A stretch of DNA of 64,000 bases, taken from Fratercula arctica (lineage: Eukaryota; Chordata; Aves; Charadriiformes; Alcidae). The notes beneath the pieces were generated by a model, which worked only from the letters and a program-made list of their open reading frames with translations, made no database searches and was not told the origin of the DNA. Below, in pieces: positions 13,601-27,466 of this stretch (position 1 is its first letter; each line of letters starts with the position of its first letter). Made by a program: the position numbers and the translations under genes. The stretch covers positions 134,563,889 to 134,627,888 of the forward strand of contig CANTUZ010000002.1 in assembly GCA_947846985.1 (NCBI GenBank), read 5' to 3'.

Positions 13601-16600
13601 AAATGCAGATTAGAGAGATTGCTCTTGCTTTCCTGTTCTCAAACTTCCTAGGTATTAGTGCTTCATAAAACGGTTCTTCAGGTCTTTCCACATGATTAAA
13701 TTTTGGTTATCTCAGTGCAACAGGATAATTGTGTGCAGAACTTCAAGAATTTCACATTGTTATCTCCTTTTAAATCTTTAATATACATAACCCTTTATTT
13801 TCCTTTAAAAACAAGAAAAAAATGAAATAAAACTGTTAAGCTGTCCCTTCAGATTTATATTGTGTTATTGTTTTCTTTGGTAAGAGAAATTAAAACTTTT
13901 ACTGGAAAAAATTGTCAGATAACCAAAGTGAAGCCCCCATGGGTTTTAAAAACTTCCAGAGAACTGCAAATTCAACTATAACTTTATGATACCACTTATT
14001 TATAAAATTTATATGACAATACCAAAGCCTTAGAAATGATCTTTTTCTAGGACAAATTTTAAGTTTACAGAAATGGTTATTTAATATATTTTCTTCATAA
14101 AGTCTGCCTGAGTTGTTGACTAGGTTTGTGTTTTATGCAAGGGAGGGGTAGGAAGTCAGGATGTGAACTCTGTATTTCAAGGTATCAGCCCAAGAACTAC
14201 TGTTACGTCTATGTAGTCTCAATGAAACTAAAGCTGCGTTTCAGGTATTCCCCTCATATATTCCCAGATATTTAGCCCTTTCCAGATACGTAGCTCTTTC
14301 TTATTTCTACTACACCAAAGAGGAAGAATAACAAGGAACCTATCATTCTGGCTTTAGTATTTAGAGGATTTCTTCTGGATGAGGTATCAGATAAATCACG
14401 TTTTGTAGTTTCAGTTTTGAGAAATGCCAGATCTTATTCATCTTCCATTCAAGAAAATGCAGATGAGACACCAACTATTTTGGCAACATACATTTAGGAA
14501 CCAAAGTTCCTTATTCAGTTAAAACAGAAAGGTAGGTACCGTCTTCTCCACACATCTGCAAATACAATCCAGGCAGCACCTACTTTAGAAACGCAGAATT
14601 AGATGGAGCAGAAATCTTTTCACACAAGTTGATAAGCTGAGCTGAGCCCATGGATATACTCCATCTTGTGGAGAGAAGTCAAGCCATGAAGACTCTTGCA
14701 GTTACCTGCAGGATTTATTGCTTTTAGTAAAATTCCCTATTGTCACAGCTGGGCAAGCCTTGAGGCGATGTTTCCTTCCAGTACAAAATCAAGAGAAAGA
14801 AACTTAAGCACATCTTAGAAGTTCTCCTTCCTAAGTTCCTGTGCAAGTGGCTGCTGACCAGAAATGACCCTTGGCAGGTGGTGGTCTGGGTCTGTTCACT
14901 TTTTCAATACTTTTGATCTGCTCCTTCTTCAAAGGCAGTAAAATTTGCAATAAATTTTTCAATTTTAATTTAAAAAAATATGGATTTTTGATGTTACAAT
15001 ATTTTCCCAAGTTTTGTATTTTTGAGCAAAATTTTCTGAGAAAATTGCTCTACTTTCTTTTAAGCTATATTTCTCTTCTTGCCTTGTCTTGCGCATTGCT
15101 ACTGTGCAAGATCCTACTTCCCTGCACGTCGAGTCACAAACAGTTCAGCGGTCTCTTAATGACAAAGTGTTTGGAAGATTGCAAGATGTTTAAAAAGTGA
15201 AATGTTAACATCTTGGTGAAAGAGTTTCCTGATTTACCAATCTGAAGATGAAGATTGCTGCTTGAATGATAAAGCTTTGGAAAAACATGAAAAATAACCC
15301 CCCAAACCTTTACAGAGCAAACACAGATTTCAAATTCACAATTCCCATATTTTTTTGCACATTATTTTGACTAAGAAAGTAGTTGTCTCAACAGAGATTG
15401 AAGCTTACTGCAAATCTAATCCATGTTTTCCCAAAGAATCCACTGCTGCAAGTGTATCCATCAAGTAAGCATTATCTCTCAGTTCTCATCCACAGTCTGT
15501 TTCCATTCTCAAAAGGTCTTCTGATGGTATATTTGTACTACAGCTGTAGTGTTATCTTTAGCTGTTTCGGGATTTTATATGACCGTACATCATTGATGTT
15601 GCTGAGCACATATTCCATAACATGGGGGATGATGGTCTAGGGTTAAAAAAGGATTATTTTTGACAGTGTTAATTGATGGGGCTACAAATATTTTATGGTC
15701 TAAACTATTACCCTGATATGAGTTTTTCTGGAGCAGTATGGTCCTACATGGCAGGAATCTCTTTTATGTATAATGAAAATACATCATGTTAGATAAAGTA
15801 TCAGCTGCTCGTGGTTAACACTAGAAGCACTGATGAGTTTTCTATTATGATGCATTTTCCCATTATAGGGAAGCAATATATCATATTATTTGAAGTCCAT
15901 ATTAAGGACAAGAATACGCACTGCCAGAATTAGGATCAGCTGTAGATGGTGTATGAAGGTAATCTCTTGGTCTATGCTCAGGTGCTCTACCAAGTGACGC
16001 CAACTCCATCAGAGGAGGCACAGAACTGCCTCCTGTGTATTTTCAGCTTCCATACATTCGTTTTGCCTCACAGCTGAAAATTAGATACTGCAGGTCTCAG
16101 ATGACGTAGAGGCCACTAACTGGAAGCATGCAAAGAATAATAATGTTTACAACTGTGGCCAGAGAATAGACGAATTTTGGAATATACCTATTGTTTTTCA
16201 GATAAGATTCAGTTAGGTAGAATAGCACAAATTATCAATAACTATTTGTGCTCTGCAATCCTGACTATTCAAATTAAATGGCTTATGGTCTGTGCATAAT
16301 CTAGCAAGTCATTTATCATCACATTATTGCAAGCAGTATGTACACAACTTGCAATATGGCATTCTTGTACTGCACACTAACCAGAGGATATATTTTTTTC
16401 TTTCCCGTATATCTCTGGAAATGAGGGAAAAAGGACACCAAAGTAAATAATTTTCTGGCTGGTTTCACTCAAAAGCTCCTGTGGAATCTGCTGATAGCTT
16501 GAAAAGAACTTAATAAAAAGTTGGAAAAGGAGAGATTGAATAGGATAAGTAATAAGAACCAAGGTGAAGAGAAACCCTGAAAGATAAATCTAGTGAAGTA

Positions 16601-18830
16601 TACTGAGCTTTGACAGAATCCCTTGAATTAGACCACTCTTAAACCACTTCAGTTGAATGTGGGCCCTGGAGTGCAATTTTCAGTGATACCAAATTGATAG
16701 AAATTGTTTTTCTATAAAGCACCTTGGAATGTTAGCTTTGATTAATCAGAGGCAATTATCACAGCTAACAAAGCATAGCTACAAACACAGAGAAACCGCA
16801 GTCAGGGCAAAGTCCACAGCCTTCTTGCACCTAGACATATTAAGTTCCACAGGAATGTGATGTTGTATGCAGGCCAATTTTTCGTATGCTATTGTTGCAC
16901 ATATATTTTCTAAGCATCACAGTTATCTGCCGTTTGCTTCAAAACTCGATGGGCTCAGTCACAAACATTTCTGCACTTGGTAATTTTGAAATAACTTGAC
17001 TAGCTTTCTGTAAACACCAAGCAACAAGACATATGGGGTTTTGTAGTGTACCTGTACCATTGCTAGGGTCCTAAGTCAACTTATAGATTTGGGGTAAATC
17101 AGTGCCAAACAATAAAAATGAAATCTTCTCTTAGACAGAGCAGTTGTGGCTATTCCAGAGGCCAGACTTCCTCTGAACTATTTCATCCTCTTGCTCATTT
17201 TGCTGCTGTAAAATATTTCAGGCTAAATATCACTGGTATGGAGAAGTAGGTTGGATTCATAATGTCTACTGAGTTTACTTACAATGAACTTCAGTTTTTG
17301 CTGTCCTCATCTTGGGGAGGAAGTAACCCCTTCAAGTGCCTCAGATAACTGCGTCAGGGAACTGTGAATTAAGGTCCTGCCCCCCGTGTGCTAAAGTTAG
17401 AGACACTTGAAATAAACTGAACTTGTGGATGGTCTCTATAAATATAACAAGTTGTGGGTTGTGGCAAGTCAGGTTTGAACAGGAGGTTTATTCAGCCAGC
17501 TCTGCAATGGGAGCTGTGATATCCGACAAAAGGATGGGTGGTCAGATGGAGGCAGCAAATTCTTACAGCTCCTTGGTCTGGACAGTGGGCCAGACTCTAC
17601 ATTATCTGATTCAGGGCCAGAAGGGTGACCTGAATTCTTATTGCCTGTGTTCAAGAGAACAATTACATCACTTGAAATGCAGGCTGACAAAGTTCCCCTG
17701 GACTGTGCTTGCAAACACTCTCTGCATGTTCAAAACCAGCCATTGAACTGCAAAACATAATATAATCTCTGTTTTTTAAGTACTATTGTCTGCATTTCAT
17801 CTTTTCCCAGGTAATGTCATAAACATTTATTTTCATGGGTAGTAGGGGTGGAGGGTTTTTTTGTAGAATTTTACTATATATCACAACTAGACCCTCTAAA
17901 ACAAATAAAAGAATAATTGTTTCCTTATGAAAGCTATCACAGCAGCTCACCTTGAAGACCTATTTCTTTCTTTTCCTAAGTGCTGTTGGAAATAATCCAA
18001 ATACACTGGAAGTTATGCTTTCTATTTTGCTTTGGGGAAATAGAAGCATTAAGAATATAGCTTAGAAAATACTTTCAGAGCTGCGGAACTGATCCCTCTT
18101 GTACATGGCTGTCACAGTGCAATCCAGCTTCTTAGGAAAGGAGCCTTACGTGCCCTGTGCTCCTCATGGGGTGGCCTGAGCTCCTCCTAATGGTGGCACA
18201 ATTACAGCAGCTACTTAGAGGAAATACTTATCCTCGGGAGTGAACCTCAAACTCTGACTCTGAGCATGAAGGAGAAGTTACTGTCCCCTGCAGTGAAGAA
18301 GCCCTGCTCAATGCTGAGCACCTGTTTAAGAACAACCAGTGTCTCATGGTGATGCCACCACTTGCTTTCTGCACAGCAGAAATAGCGAAAGCCGGGGAGA
18401 GGAGGTGGGCACATAGCTTCACCCTTTCTTGGCCTGAAGGTATCCTTTGACTCCTCTGAGAGCCTCCTCTGAGAGCCTGTGAAAGAAAAAAGTGGCAAGG
18501 GAAGACTTACCCCTCCCTCCCCACTGCTGCAGCTGTGCCACTGGAAAGACAGGGAGGGATGAGAGATCATGGCACCAAAGCCAAAGAGCGCAGGAAGAGA
18601 CCAGACTTAGATCCTACACAGATGAAGGCAAGGGTGAGAACCCAACAGTCTCCAGTGGCTCTTTGGCAATGACAGCCTTCACCACCACCATCAGCACTTT
18701 CTTTTCTTTCTCCTTACCTCTCAGTGCTGTGAGGCAAGGGAGTGTCTTAAGACTGATTTCTGCCTCAGAGAGCTTGCAACACAGCTTCAGTGTCACTTTT
18801 CATAATCTTGGACCTTCTCCTTTTTACTAG
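7681..18830. other. Long gene-free AT-rich stretch
   Basis: No recognisable gene or transposon in 11 kb apart from the T25 run at 11298-11322. Several + strand frames of 66-99 codons overlap between 8078 and 8940. None shows a domain, and they fall in different frames. A short CA run lies near 13457-13467. The part from about 18,060 to 18,760 is visibly richer in G and C, with short open frames on both strands but no family match. Confidence 0.5.
11298..11322. repeat. Poly(T) run, 25 nt
   Basis: Twenty-five uninterrupted T within a longer T-rich stretch (about 11,230-11,340). No associated element was recognised. Confidence 0.9.
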
Positions 18831-18837
18831 TTTTTTT

Positions 18838-18941
18838 GGGGAGGGATTGGGTTTTTTAAGGGGGGTGGTTTGGTTTTTTTTTGTTGTTGTTGTTTTGTTT
18901 TGTTTTGTTTTGTTTTGTTTTGTTTTGTTTTTGTGTGTGTG
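18838..18941. repeat. G-rich tract and (GTTTT)n microsatellite
   Basis: Positions 18838-18865 contain four G runs (GGGG, GGG, GGG, GGGGGG) separated by short A/T spacers, a possible G-quadruplex on the + strand although one spacer is 8 nt. Positions 18882-18941 are GTT then GTTTT repeats, ending in a short GT run. A C-run follows at about 18951-18958. The long frames over this stretch are low-complexity artefacts. Confidence 0.9.
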
Positions 18942-18944
18942 CTT

Positions 18945-21900
18945 TTTCTGCCCCCCCCTGCACAATGCTTTACCTCTAAAATTAGGAGCTGGACTTAGAT
19001 TAGGGACTGCATCCTTTCTGCCTGTGGTGCTGTCCTTCCTTCCATCCAGCAGCAAGTTGTCAGCCATTCTGCACTGTGCTCTGCGGAGAAGGTTTCAAGA
19101 GAAGAAAGGAAGCCTTGTGCCATCCAGCTCTGCTGGCGCAAACAGTGAGGCAGGGCTTTTAAGGCAAAATGAGTAGGATGTTTTTATTTTGATTTATTTT
19201 TCCCTGTGGTGGCAATGCTCTGAAGCTAATCTCTATTGTATTATGAATTGTACGTACCTCTAGCAGTGATGGCCAAGGAAATGTTGGCTGTCCCAGTAAA
19301 CTCTGTGCAAAATGAAATAGCATGAAGCAAGTGCTGAGCAAAAAGATGTAGAGGTTTCATTTCGTATTGAAAGGTATTGCCATCCCTGTAGAAAATTGAT
19401 TTCTTCAACAGTTGAATCTACAAAAATGCATTAGGAATACAGAAAAGAAATATCCTTCTTTAAAAGCAAAAGCAGCAAAATGCAGTTATTTTGTCAGGTT
19501 TGCAAGTTTCATTTTTCTTAAAAATGCAGTTGTAAATAAGTATATTTTTAAAATTGCAGAGAAGGCAAAAATAAGAAAAGTTTAGGATCCAAAAAAACCC
19601 TAGGGTCTCTAGCTCAGCCTGCCCCATTAGTTATGGCTTAGTGATGTGCATTATGCAAATACAGCAACGTGCCTTTAAAAACCTGATTAAAGACCTGACC
19701 TACAGATTAAGTAGGGCCATCTTAATATTGCACATGAAAGGAATGTCCTGTGTTGCAGGCTAAGACAGTGAGGAATAGGAGAAGCTACTCTGTTTAATTT
19801 TCTAATGCTTATTCCAAAAATAAATAGATTTGTGGGAACAAATAAAGAAAAATGAAATTCAAAGCTGATGACCTGTAAAGTCTTTGCTGTAAGTACAATT
19901 GTCCCTTATCTGCAGTTCTCTAAGGGGCAGATAAAAATATTATGCAAATTGTTAATGACACATGGCAGACTTTAAAATTTTTTTTTACTCTCTTCCCTCT
20001 TTATACCAAAATTATAGTGATAAGGAAGCTTTAGTATTTCTTTCTAGATAGGGAGACAAAGCATTTTCTATTTTTTTTTTTGAATATTACCTTTCATTCC
20101 ATTTATCTTCTATAAGAGAAAGAGTGAAGTACATTTATAATATCACGGGATAAGAAAATGCAGACAATATGAAAGGATATGTGCTCAATATTATAAGACT
20201 ATTTTTACACGTAGCTTTTTTCACTTCATCAGAATTACTTGCTGCTGTTGTATTGCTCCATTTGTGATGTAAGATGAGAACTGGTTGGGATGGGACGCTG
20301 CTTGCAGCTCAGGCAGTTGGGATAGATGCCCTCATTTAACTTGATTGTATAAGCTTTCAGATCTGCAACTGTAGGCTGCCAGCGTAAACAGTTGATCAGA
20401 TTAAAATGCCTTCTTGGACAACAAGGAAACAAAGAAAATAGCTTTATCTGCTTATTATTTTGTAAAACATTCTTGTGCGTAAGGAAAGAAAAAACAACAA
20501 AGAAAAGATAGGAAAGATAGAAAAGATGGAGACTCTTTTGAGAAGGGAATTTTCTTATCATAAAAATGTTTTCAGCTAATAGATGAATAGGTCAGTTGAA
20601 CCAGCTCTTTAAAAATCCACGTGACACTGGTTACAGAGTGGAAGTGGACAAGCAATTTACAGAATGTAATTTACTCTTTGAACGTTGGTTTTACATTGAG
20701 GCAATACCCGTGATCAGACTACAAATAAATGCTTTGGTTAGAATTACTGCATTTGGGGATAGATCTTTTATGAGCCTATCACAAATAATCCTGCCGCAGG
20801 TATATGTGTTTTCTAGTTTTGAAATAGGATCTTCAGTGTTTGGTTCACATCATAGCTTTTGAATATCCTGACTAAATTTAACCCAGAAAAAAAAGGGCTG
20901 GAAGCAACAACTGTATTAATTCTCTGGGTTAAATCTGTTTAGGAATGGTACTGCACACAAAGGATTAAATATTTCTGCTAAATTTATATGCCTTTCCCTT
21001 TTCTCAGCCCCCTTAACTTTGTCCTCTGTGGTACCCTCAGCCAAACTGTAACCCTAAAAATATTTGGGTTTGATTTGCTTCTAGAGTTTTAGACAAGGAT
21101 CTCCAGCAGTCATTGTACTCACACCGCATGCAATTCACGCAGCCCAAGTTAAAGTGCAGAACCTCATGCTAACTTTTTGTAGGAAATTCTGAGAAAACAA
21201 GCCCGACAAAAATCCTGCACTTCTGTGTAATGATATTCCTGCACACAATGAGTATCAGTGCCGCAATTTTGAATTACAAGAAGACAACTTAACTGCAGTA
21301 AATGTCCGTTTTTACTTTTGTTTATATTTTCTAAACAGTTGTACTGTCTCTTTACGAGCGATCAAGGAAATATTTTCATTGGGGTGATTCTGTTTTGTGC
21401 TTACCTCTCCTGATCACCGCAGTTGTAGTTTCGGCCAGATTCCACACCCAAATGCAAGGACATTTCCATGCCCCTGAGGAAGCAGGTCTCTCATTCAGCA
21501 CAGAGAATCTCACCCTCGTGTTGGTCCAGGTCTGCTGGGGCTCCAACCAACGGCTGTCTGGGGGTGACAGGGGCCAAGTCTTGTATCGCGTGCTGAGTTC
21601 TTCTGGTGCTTACTTGACTGTAGTGGCACAGTGAGATTGTAATTATCATATTTTGCCCTACTTATTGGAGTCCTCGCTGGGAGGTTATTCTATATTCTGC
21701 CAGGTTCAGAAAAGGAAAATACAGAAAAAACAGAAATACCGGGAGGCATTTACACTGCCTAATTTTAGACATCTATCTTTGTGTTCTGCAACTCCCTCTG
21801 AAGACCCTTTTTTTCTTTCTAGTGCTTGTGTATGACTTTAAGGCTGCAGCTACAGAAGCTCTGAAATGTGCTTATGTTAGACAATTAAAGGAGTTTTATG

Positions 21901-23400
21901 TGGATAATGTGAATTTTCCCTTAGGCTTATGACAGATCTCCCCAGATTTTGTCTTCACTGTTGAACTAAGATCTCCTTTACCATTGATGCTCATGTTTGA
22001 TTCAGCTTTCTGACTAAATAAATCTTATATTTTGCCATTTTAGTTCTGTCATAGCCAAATAAATTCCAGTTGATGGTAAAATGATTTGAGCAATTGGGGT
22101 TCATATTAGAAAAAAAATGGAAAAGCAGCCGGAAATTATTTGGGCTTTAACCTATCTATGCAATTTAATGTGGACCGAACTCTCAGTTGCAAACAAAGAG
22201 AATACTGTAGAAGTGACTGTATTTAGGGATTCAGTCTAGTATGCAGTGTCAAATTTACTGTACATTTCCTGAAGTATTCCATGGAATTCAACAAGGCACA
22301 GTCATAATTAAGAGTGGTTCCAAAATTGTGAAGTTGGACTACAATAGACAGAATTTTGCCATGCTGGAAGTTTCAGGATTGGTTGTTCTTTCAGTTATAG
22401 GTTTATTTCACTGTGTATCCCATGAACAAGATTTTACAGTAGAAAGATTTCAACAGCTTCAGCTTTAGAGTTCAGCATTTCCATCTGTTAAAGGAACTCA
22501 ACCAAAATTCTTCCTCTGCTCTTTGTTCTCTGTCCCTCCTTCTGCATGTTTCTGTGCTATGTTTTAAAGGCTTGGAAGGTTAAGAAGAATTTTCAGAATG
22601 AGTTTACAATAACAAAAGATTGGAAAGTGACTGAGGCAAATTTGAGTAATGATAATAAAATAACCCACTGATTATCCCCTGTCAGGCACTGACAGCTGAT
22701 GCACATTCAATACGTGGTGGGTACTGCCAGTTCCATCAGACTGTCTCCACAATGTCATTGCTCATAACTCTATATGCTATCATTTTGGTTTGAGACATGA
22801 GCAATGGCTTTGTCCTATGAAAAGCAAAAATTCCCTGTGCTTTGTATCTTCAGAATAACAGGAGACGCTGGTCAAAATAAGTATCGTCTAAGTGAAGGCT
22901 GAAATAAATTGTCTAGCATTTTATTTTGCTAAGCCTCAAGATAAAAAATGATTTGCCACTCTGAGTGTGGTCACCCTCTTGTTCTTGCTGCTAATAATCA
23001 TACTTGTGGCACTAAACTATTTATATAGCCAGTAATATATCAGCCCAGCAAACAAATATGAATCAGTGAACCTGCTGAAAATTCTGTCTGAAATGCCCTT
23101 CCTCCACAAAGTCAGCAGAGCATAACACATCAAAATAAAGGTCAGCACAACCCCAATTTAAACATTGCTAGCCGTCTTTGATTGGTTTTGACTCTGAGTC
23201 CCATTTATCAGTGTTAGCTGATGAAATATCTCTCTATTTCCGAACTGTTTCTAATTTGTTCCACTGCAGTCCTTAAAAAAGAAAGACAATAATTTCTTCC
23301 TCCTCCCTTTATTCACCATCTTTTGCTTTTCCAAAAGCAGTGCCCAAATTTACTCTTCAGGATTCCAGAAGAAAACAGAATTCTACATAAGCATTACTAC
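18945..23400. other. Gene-free sequence; possible conserved non-coding part
   Basis: No gene or transposon recognised. Two exact ATGCAAAT octamers (POU-factor type sites) lie near 19655 and 19943. The compact AT-rich text around 19,625-19,960 and 22,880-23,220 looks like conserved non-coding DNA, but that is an impression only. Positions 21,400-21,640 are G/C-richer, with a 79-codon + strand frame of unknown nature. Confidence 0.45.
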
Positions 23401-23401
23401 T

Positions 23402-23463
23402 TACTATCACTATCACTATCACTACCACTATCATTATGGCTACTACTATTACTATTATTATTT
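23402..23463. repeat. ACTATC / ACT / ATT microsatellite
   Basis: Imperfect repeats of CTATCA followed by ACTACT and ATTATT units, all on a three-base periodicity. Confidence 0.85.
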
Positions 23464-23464
23464 C

Positions 23465-25380
23465 TGAGTTTTTAAGTTGCCCTCAGATACAAAACAAGAG
23501 AGGCGTAGAAAATAACAGAGAATCCTAAAGACCATTGCTCCCAAATATTAGGGTTTTCTTAACCAGAACCATCAGGAAAGGATAAAATTAGGAGGTTTAT
23601 AAAGTTTTTTGCCATTTTGCTGGCGGGCAGTTAAAGAAAATGGGATTGAACATCTATAATATGTAGTGCCTTTTATCTTAAGGGCCAGTAAAACTGATTA
23701 AAAGGGTAAGAGTAGAGAATACCATGAGCTGAAGAGAAAAAAAGAGACTATAAAGATAAATAGATTTGGTAGGAAGCCAGCCTCCTTTTGCTAGTTCACA
23801 GAAAATGGAAGCTGCCTTAGCCGAAGATCTTTCCTGAGTGGATCAAAAGGCACAAAGGTGTTCACTGTTGTCCAATTTGTTTGATTAAATATTCATAGCA
23901 CAGCTAAAGGCAATATTTTCTTCCAGTTTAATCAAGGGGCATGTAGCCTTGTCTGCTATAGGAGTGCTTATGGCCTGGCTTGCCTAAATGAACAAGATAT
24001 ATATTCCTCTGTGCAACATGAATATTCACAGGCTTCAAGCCCATTTGCAGCCGTGTTTTCCATCCATTTGATGATTCAATTGCCTACACATTGTCATCTT
24101 GTGACATTTAAAATACTGTATGGTATCTGAGGCATGCAAACTGAGCTGGTACAGGATTTAGTGGGACCTGAGCCTTCTGGACTGGCAACAGCCGGCCAGG
24201 TTGATTGCCCTAGGGCATCTCAAATGTCACTAGATGACTATATTTAGGCAAATGTTTCACCTCAGATTTGCTGACCACAGGCTTCCAGTCTTCTTCCTCT
24301 GCTAAGGTGGCTTGACACTTGATTGAAGTCACAAAAATTAGTGAGGAGTTAATTTTGTTCACAAAGAAATGTGCAAGGCAGAGTACTGCTCTAAGCACTG
24401 GGTCTTCCAAAGTGAATGGATTCTAAAGTTCATCAGTCTCTATTAGTGTTAATTGACAAGTCATTTGAACCACCTTACAGTGCAAAACCAGAAGGGACGC
24501 ACTTACTCTCTTGACATTTGTTCTCTACCCCAGATTACCTTTCCTTTCTCTTGCAGGGCCCACATACTGCTCATTCAGTTATGTATGCATTTTGGCAATA
24601 GCATGAGAGCTCTTCCTTTGATATCTGTCAAAGGTCCATGTCAGCAAGAATAAGAACACATCCTTTGCTTGTGTAACTCGACATATGCCCAATGAAATCA
24701 CCTAGTACATTAGCTCATCACTTTTACCCTTGAATTAAAAGAAACAGAAAAAGAATCTTTGGTTTTAGAGGGTAGCTGAAGCAGATAATATCCTTGGAAA
24801 GGAAATGTAAACCTCTGGTTTTGTGCTTTTGGAATTCTGTATTTGCCTTAGCAGCTTAGCTTAAAGGAGAGAGTAGGTTGGTAAGCATCACTTGCATAGT
24901 TTGTTAAGGTCAACAGCAAGATCAAATATCTCTTGAAGTGTACAGGTCAAACATGAAATCATTGATTACCACAGACTTAGTGTGAATCTTTCGTTCACAC
25001 CTGAATTATAGCGTGATTTGACAGTTAAAGATAAATTTGTTGTTAAGTCTGAAATTTATGGTTGAATAAAGCTTGAATGTAAAGATGGAACATGTTTACA
25101 AGCATGTATAAAAGCAAACCTCTGAATCCCTACTCTGTACTCTCAGATGCCTAATCAAGATTGGGAGGTGGAAAGAATATAGAGGGGTAGAGTGATCGGC
25201 TTATAGGGAGTGGTTCAAGGAGCTGAATGTTGATATCTTGACCAGATAACTTAGCACAAAAAGGTAAGAGTCTCCAAGTGCTTTAACAGTATAACGATGA
25301 AAAAATGGAACGGATTATTAAGGCTGACAAAAAGGATATCAAAATCACCATGCCAGACAGTAATTAATGACACTGTTTCC
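23465..25380. other. Gene-free sequence
   Basis: No supportable feature. Frames of 66 codons on each strand at 24,210-24,653 show no domain. Confidence 0.55.
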
Positions 25381-25382
25381 AG

Positions 25383-25562
25383 AGCATTTTGTACACAAAC
25401 ATCTTTATAATGAATTAAACCTTATGACATCAACCTGAGAAAGAGAAAAAGAAGGATACCCCTCTTTACAGCTGAGGAAGTCTTAAACAGTTACAGGCAA
25501 TTCCAGAGTTATTCAAGGTCACTCAACAAGCCTTTAGACAATCCAGGTAGAACTTAGGTTCC
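25383..25562 (+). mobile_element. MIR-type SINE remnant
   Basis: The + strand keeps the familiar order of MIR landmarks. First comes 'GCATTTTGTAC', then a TAATGAATTAAACC-like segment (MIR's ATTTAATCCTCAC region), then 'CTTTACAGCTGAGGAAG' (MIR 'TTTACAGATGAGGAAA'), then 'CAAGGTCACTCAACAAG' (MIR 'CAAGGTCACACAGCAAG'), and finally 'CCAGGTAGAACTTAGGTTCC'. Substitutions and small gaps are numerous, as expected for a very old element. This is made by eye against remembered landmarks; a repeat-library alignment would settle it. Confidence 0.6.
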
Positions 25563-25564
25563 TT

Positions 25565-27140
25565 TTTTTTTTAAAAAAAAAAAAGTCAATCAAGCCTGAA
25601 GCAACAGAAAGAAAGCAGCTAGAAGAATTCCAGAAAATATTTTCCAAAATGTAAGATCTATTATTCTGAGCAATAACCTTTACAGGGAAACAGTAAGAGA
25701 CCCAGCATTGGAGTCCAAACTCTGGAGGATATATTGCAGAAAACAATCGTGTGCTGCCATTGGCATTGACTGCATGATTTAATGTTGGGATTCCGCCTCC
25801 CAACCCACTCACCCTCCCATCTTAAATATCCATTATTTTAAATTAAGCAGAAACTATCTCACAGGATTCATGTAAATTACCTCATAAAAAGAGAAACTTT
25901 GAGCAAGACTATAAATATACCTCTAAGTTTTTATGATATCAAGCTGCCTTGATTTACTGCAGTGTCTCTGCAACCCTATGCAGTACTGCTTGTGATTCAA
26001 TGCTCCTCACTGTAACACATAACAAACATTTTACCTTTCTGTCTTCAGTGTCTGTGAAATGGTTAATTCATATGAATCCAAGATGAATCCTGGCATTTTT
26101 TTTGTAATGTTAGTTATTTTTGTTAAGCTTGGCTTAACTCCTGTAGGGTCCAGTCTCAGGGCTATTTAGAGAATTTTCCCAAAGCAGTCAGTACTGCTTT
26201 GTCTGCATGAGTACTAAAGCTTAATGTTCTTGTTTTTCCTGTTTAAATGTTGTTGCCTGGACTAGCCAGATAATTTGTCGATTTTTAAGAAACAAATATT
26301 TTGCAGTTTCCTTTGCTGATGAAACTTCAAATGACAGTTGTATTGTGGTTTGTATAATCTGCTGTAATATAAACATGCTTTAGACTGAATAACATTTGGC
26401 CACAGATTATTTCCTTCTTGATTTGAAAATATAACCTATTAGCATAGAGTATTATTGATCACACTATTAGTTATTTCAATCTATTAGGGTATTTTTAAAT
26501 TAAAATCTTAGCTAATGCTGTTGTCCAGTATCTCTCTGATGATCTCAGTATGGTGATCTCAGTAGGGTGATGTGTATTTAGATTTACATAATTCCGTAAT
26601 TCTCATCTGAGTTACATCTGTACAAATGCATTTACTTCAGGGGAACTGTGCTGGAATAACTGAAGAAAAAGGATGTGACTAATATGTCTCATAAGAAGGA
26701 ATAAATGGGCAATGGTGCATGAAAGTGCCAAGTGGACATTTGAATACTCTCTGCCTCATTGTTTAGCATTTATATGAAGAATGTGGATGTCATTCTGATC
26801 CTAGTTGACAATAGTTTATGCTTTGTTAATAATACAGCTGATTTCAACACCTCAGTTTTAGGCACAAAACTAATCTTTACTTATTTGGAGAAACCATTTC
26901 ATTATATACTTTCAGGTCTTCCATTTGCATGCTATAATATAAAACTATTAGAAGGTAAAATACTTCTAAACTGAGAAAATGCACGGCTTATTTTAATATC
27001 TACTACGTTATAGCTATAATGCAGTCCCCTTTGATTGAGATATCAGTCAATCCATACTTTAAGACTGCAAAGTTTAGTCTAATAAGAGACTAAAATTTCT
27101 TGCATCAACATCTGTGACTAGTATTTTACCATAATCTTAT
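25565..27140. other. Gene-free AT-rich sequence
   Basis: No supportable gene. A near-tandem duplication of about 14 bp (TCTCAGTATGGTGA and TCTCAGTAGGGTGA) lies near 26545-26572. Confidence 0.55.
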
Positions 27141-27142
27141 TC

Positions 27143-27466
27143 ATAGAATCATAGGATCATAGTAAGGTTTGGGTTGGAAGGGATCTTTAAAGACCATCTA
27201 ATCCAACCCGTCTGCCATGTGCACGGACATCTTTCACTACATTGAGTTGCTCAAAGCCCTATCCAACCTGACCATGAACACTTCTAATGATGAGGCATCC
27301 ACAACTTCTCTGGGCAGCCTGTTCCTGTATCTCATCATCCTCATCATCATAAAGAATTTCTTTCTTATATCCAATAAAAACCTACCATCTTTCAGTTTAA
27401 GATTGTTACCACTTGTCCTATTGCCACAGACCATGGTAAAAAGTCTCTCTTCATCTTATAAACCCC
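27143..27466 (-). mobile_element. CR1 LINE, 3' end fragment
   Basis: Read on the minus strand this is the C-terminal end of the CR1 ORF2 and its short 3' tail. The + strand begins with 'ATAGAATCATAGGATCATAG' (CR1 terminal octamer repeat in reverse), followed by 'GGTTTGGGTTGGAAGGGATC' and 'ATCTAATCCAACCC'. The peptide fragment carries the typical 'NRLPREVV' motif (minus frame near 27,310). It stops at 27,466, exactly where a TG-starting LTR begins. The copy is diverged and no long frame survives. Its upstream part may be the CR1 piece on the other side of the LTR. Confidence 0.85.

Noticed and set aside
18790..19176. 128-codon + strand frame
   Set aside because: Its middle is the G/T-rich microsatellite, giving poly-Phe/Val-like residues. 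It is an artefact of simple sequence.
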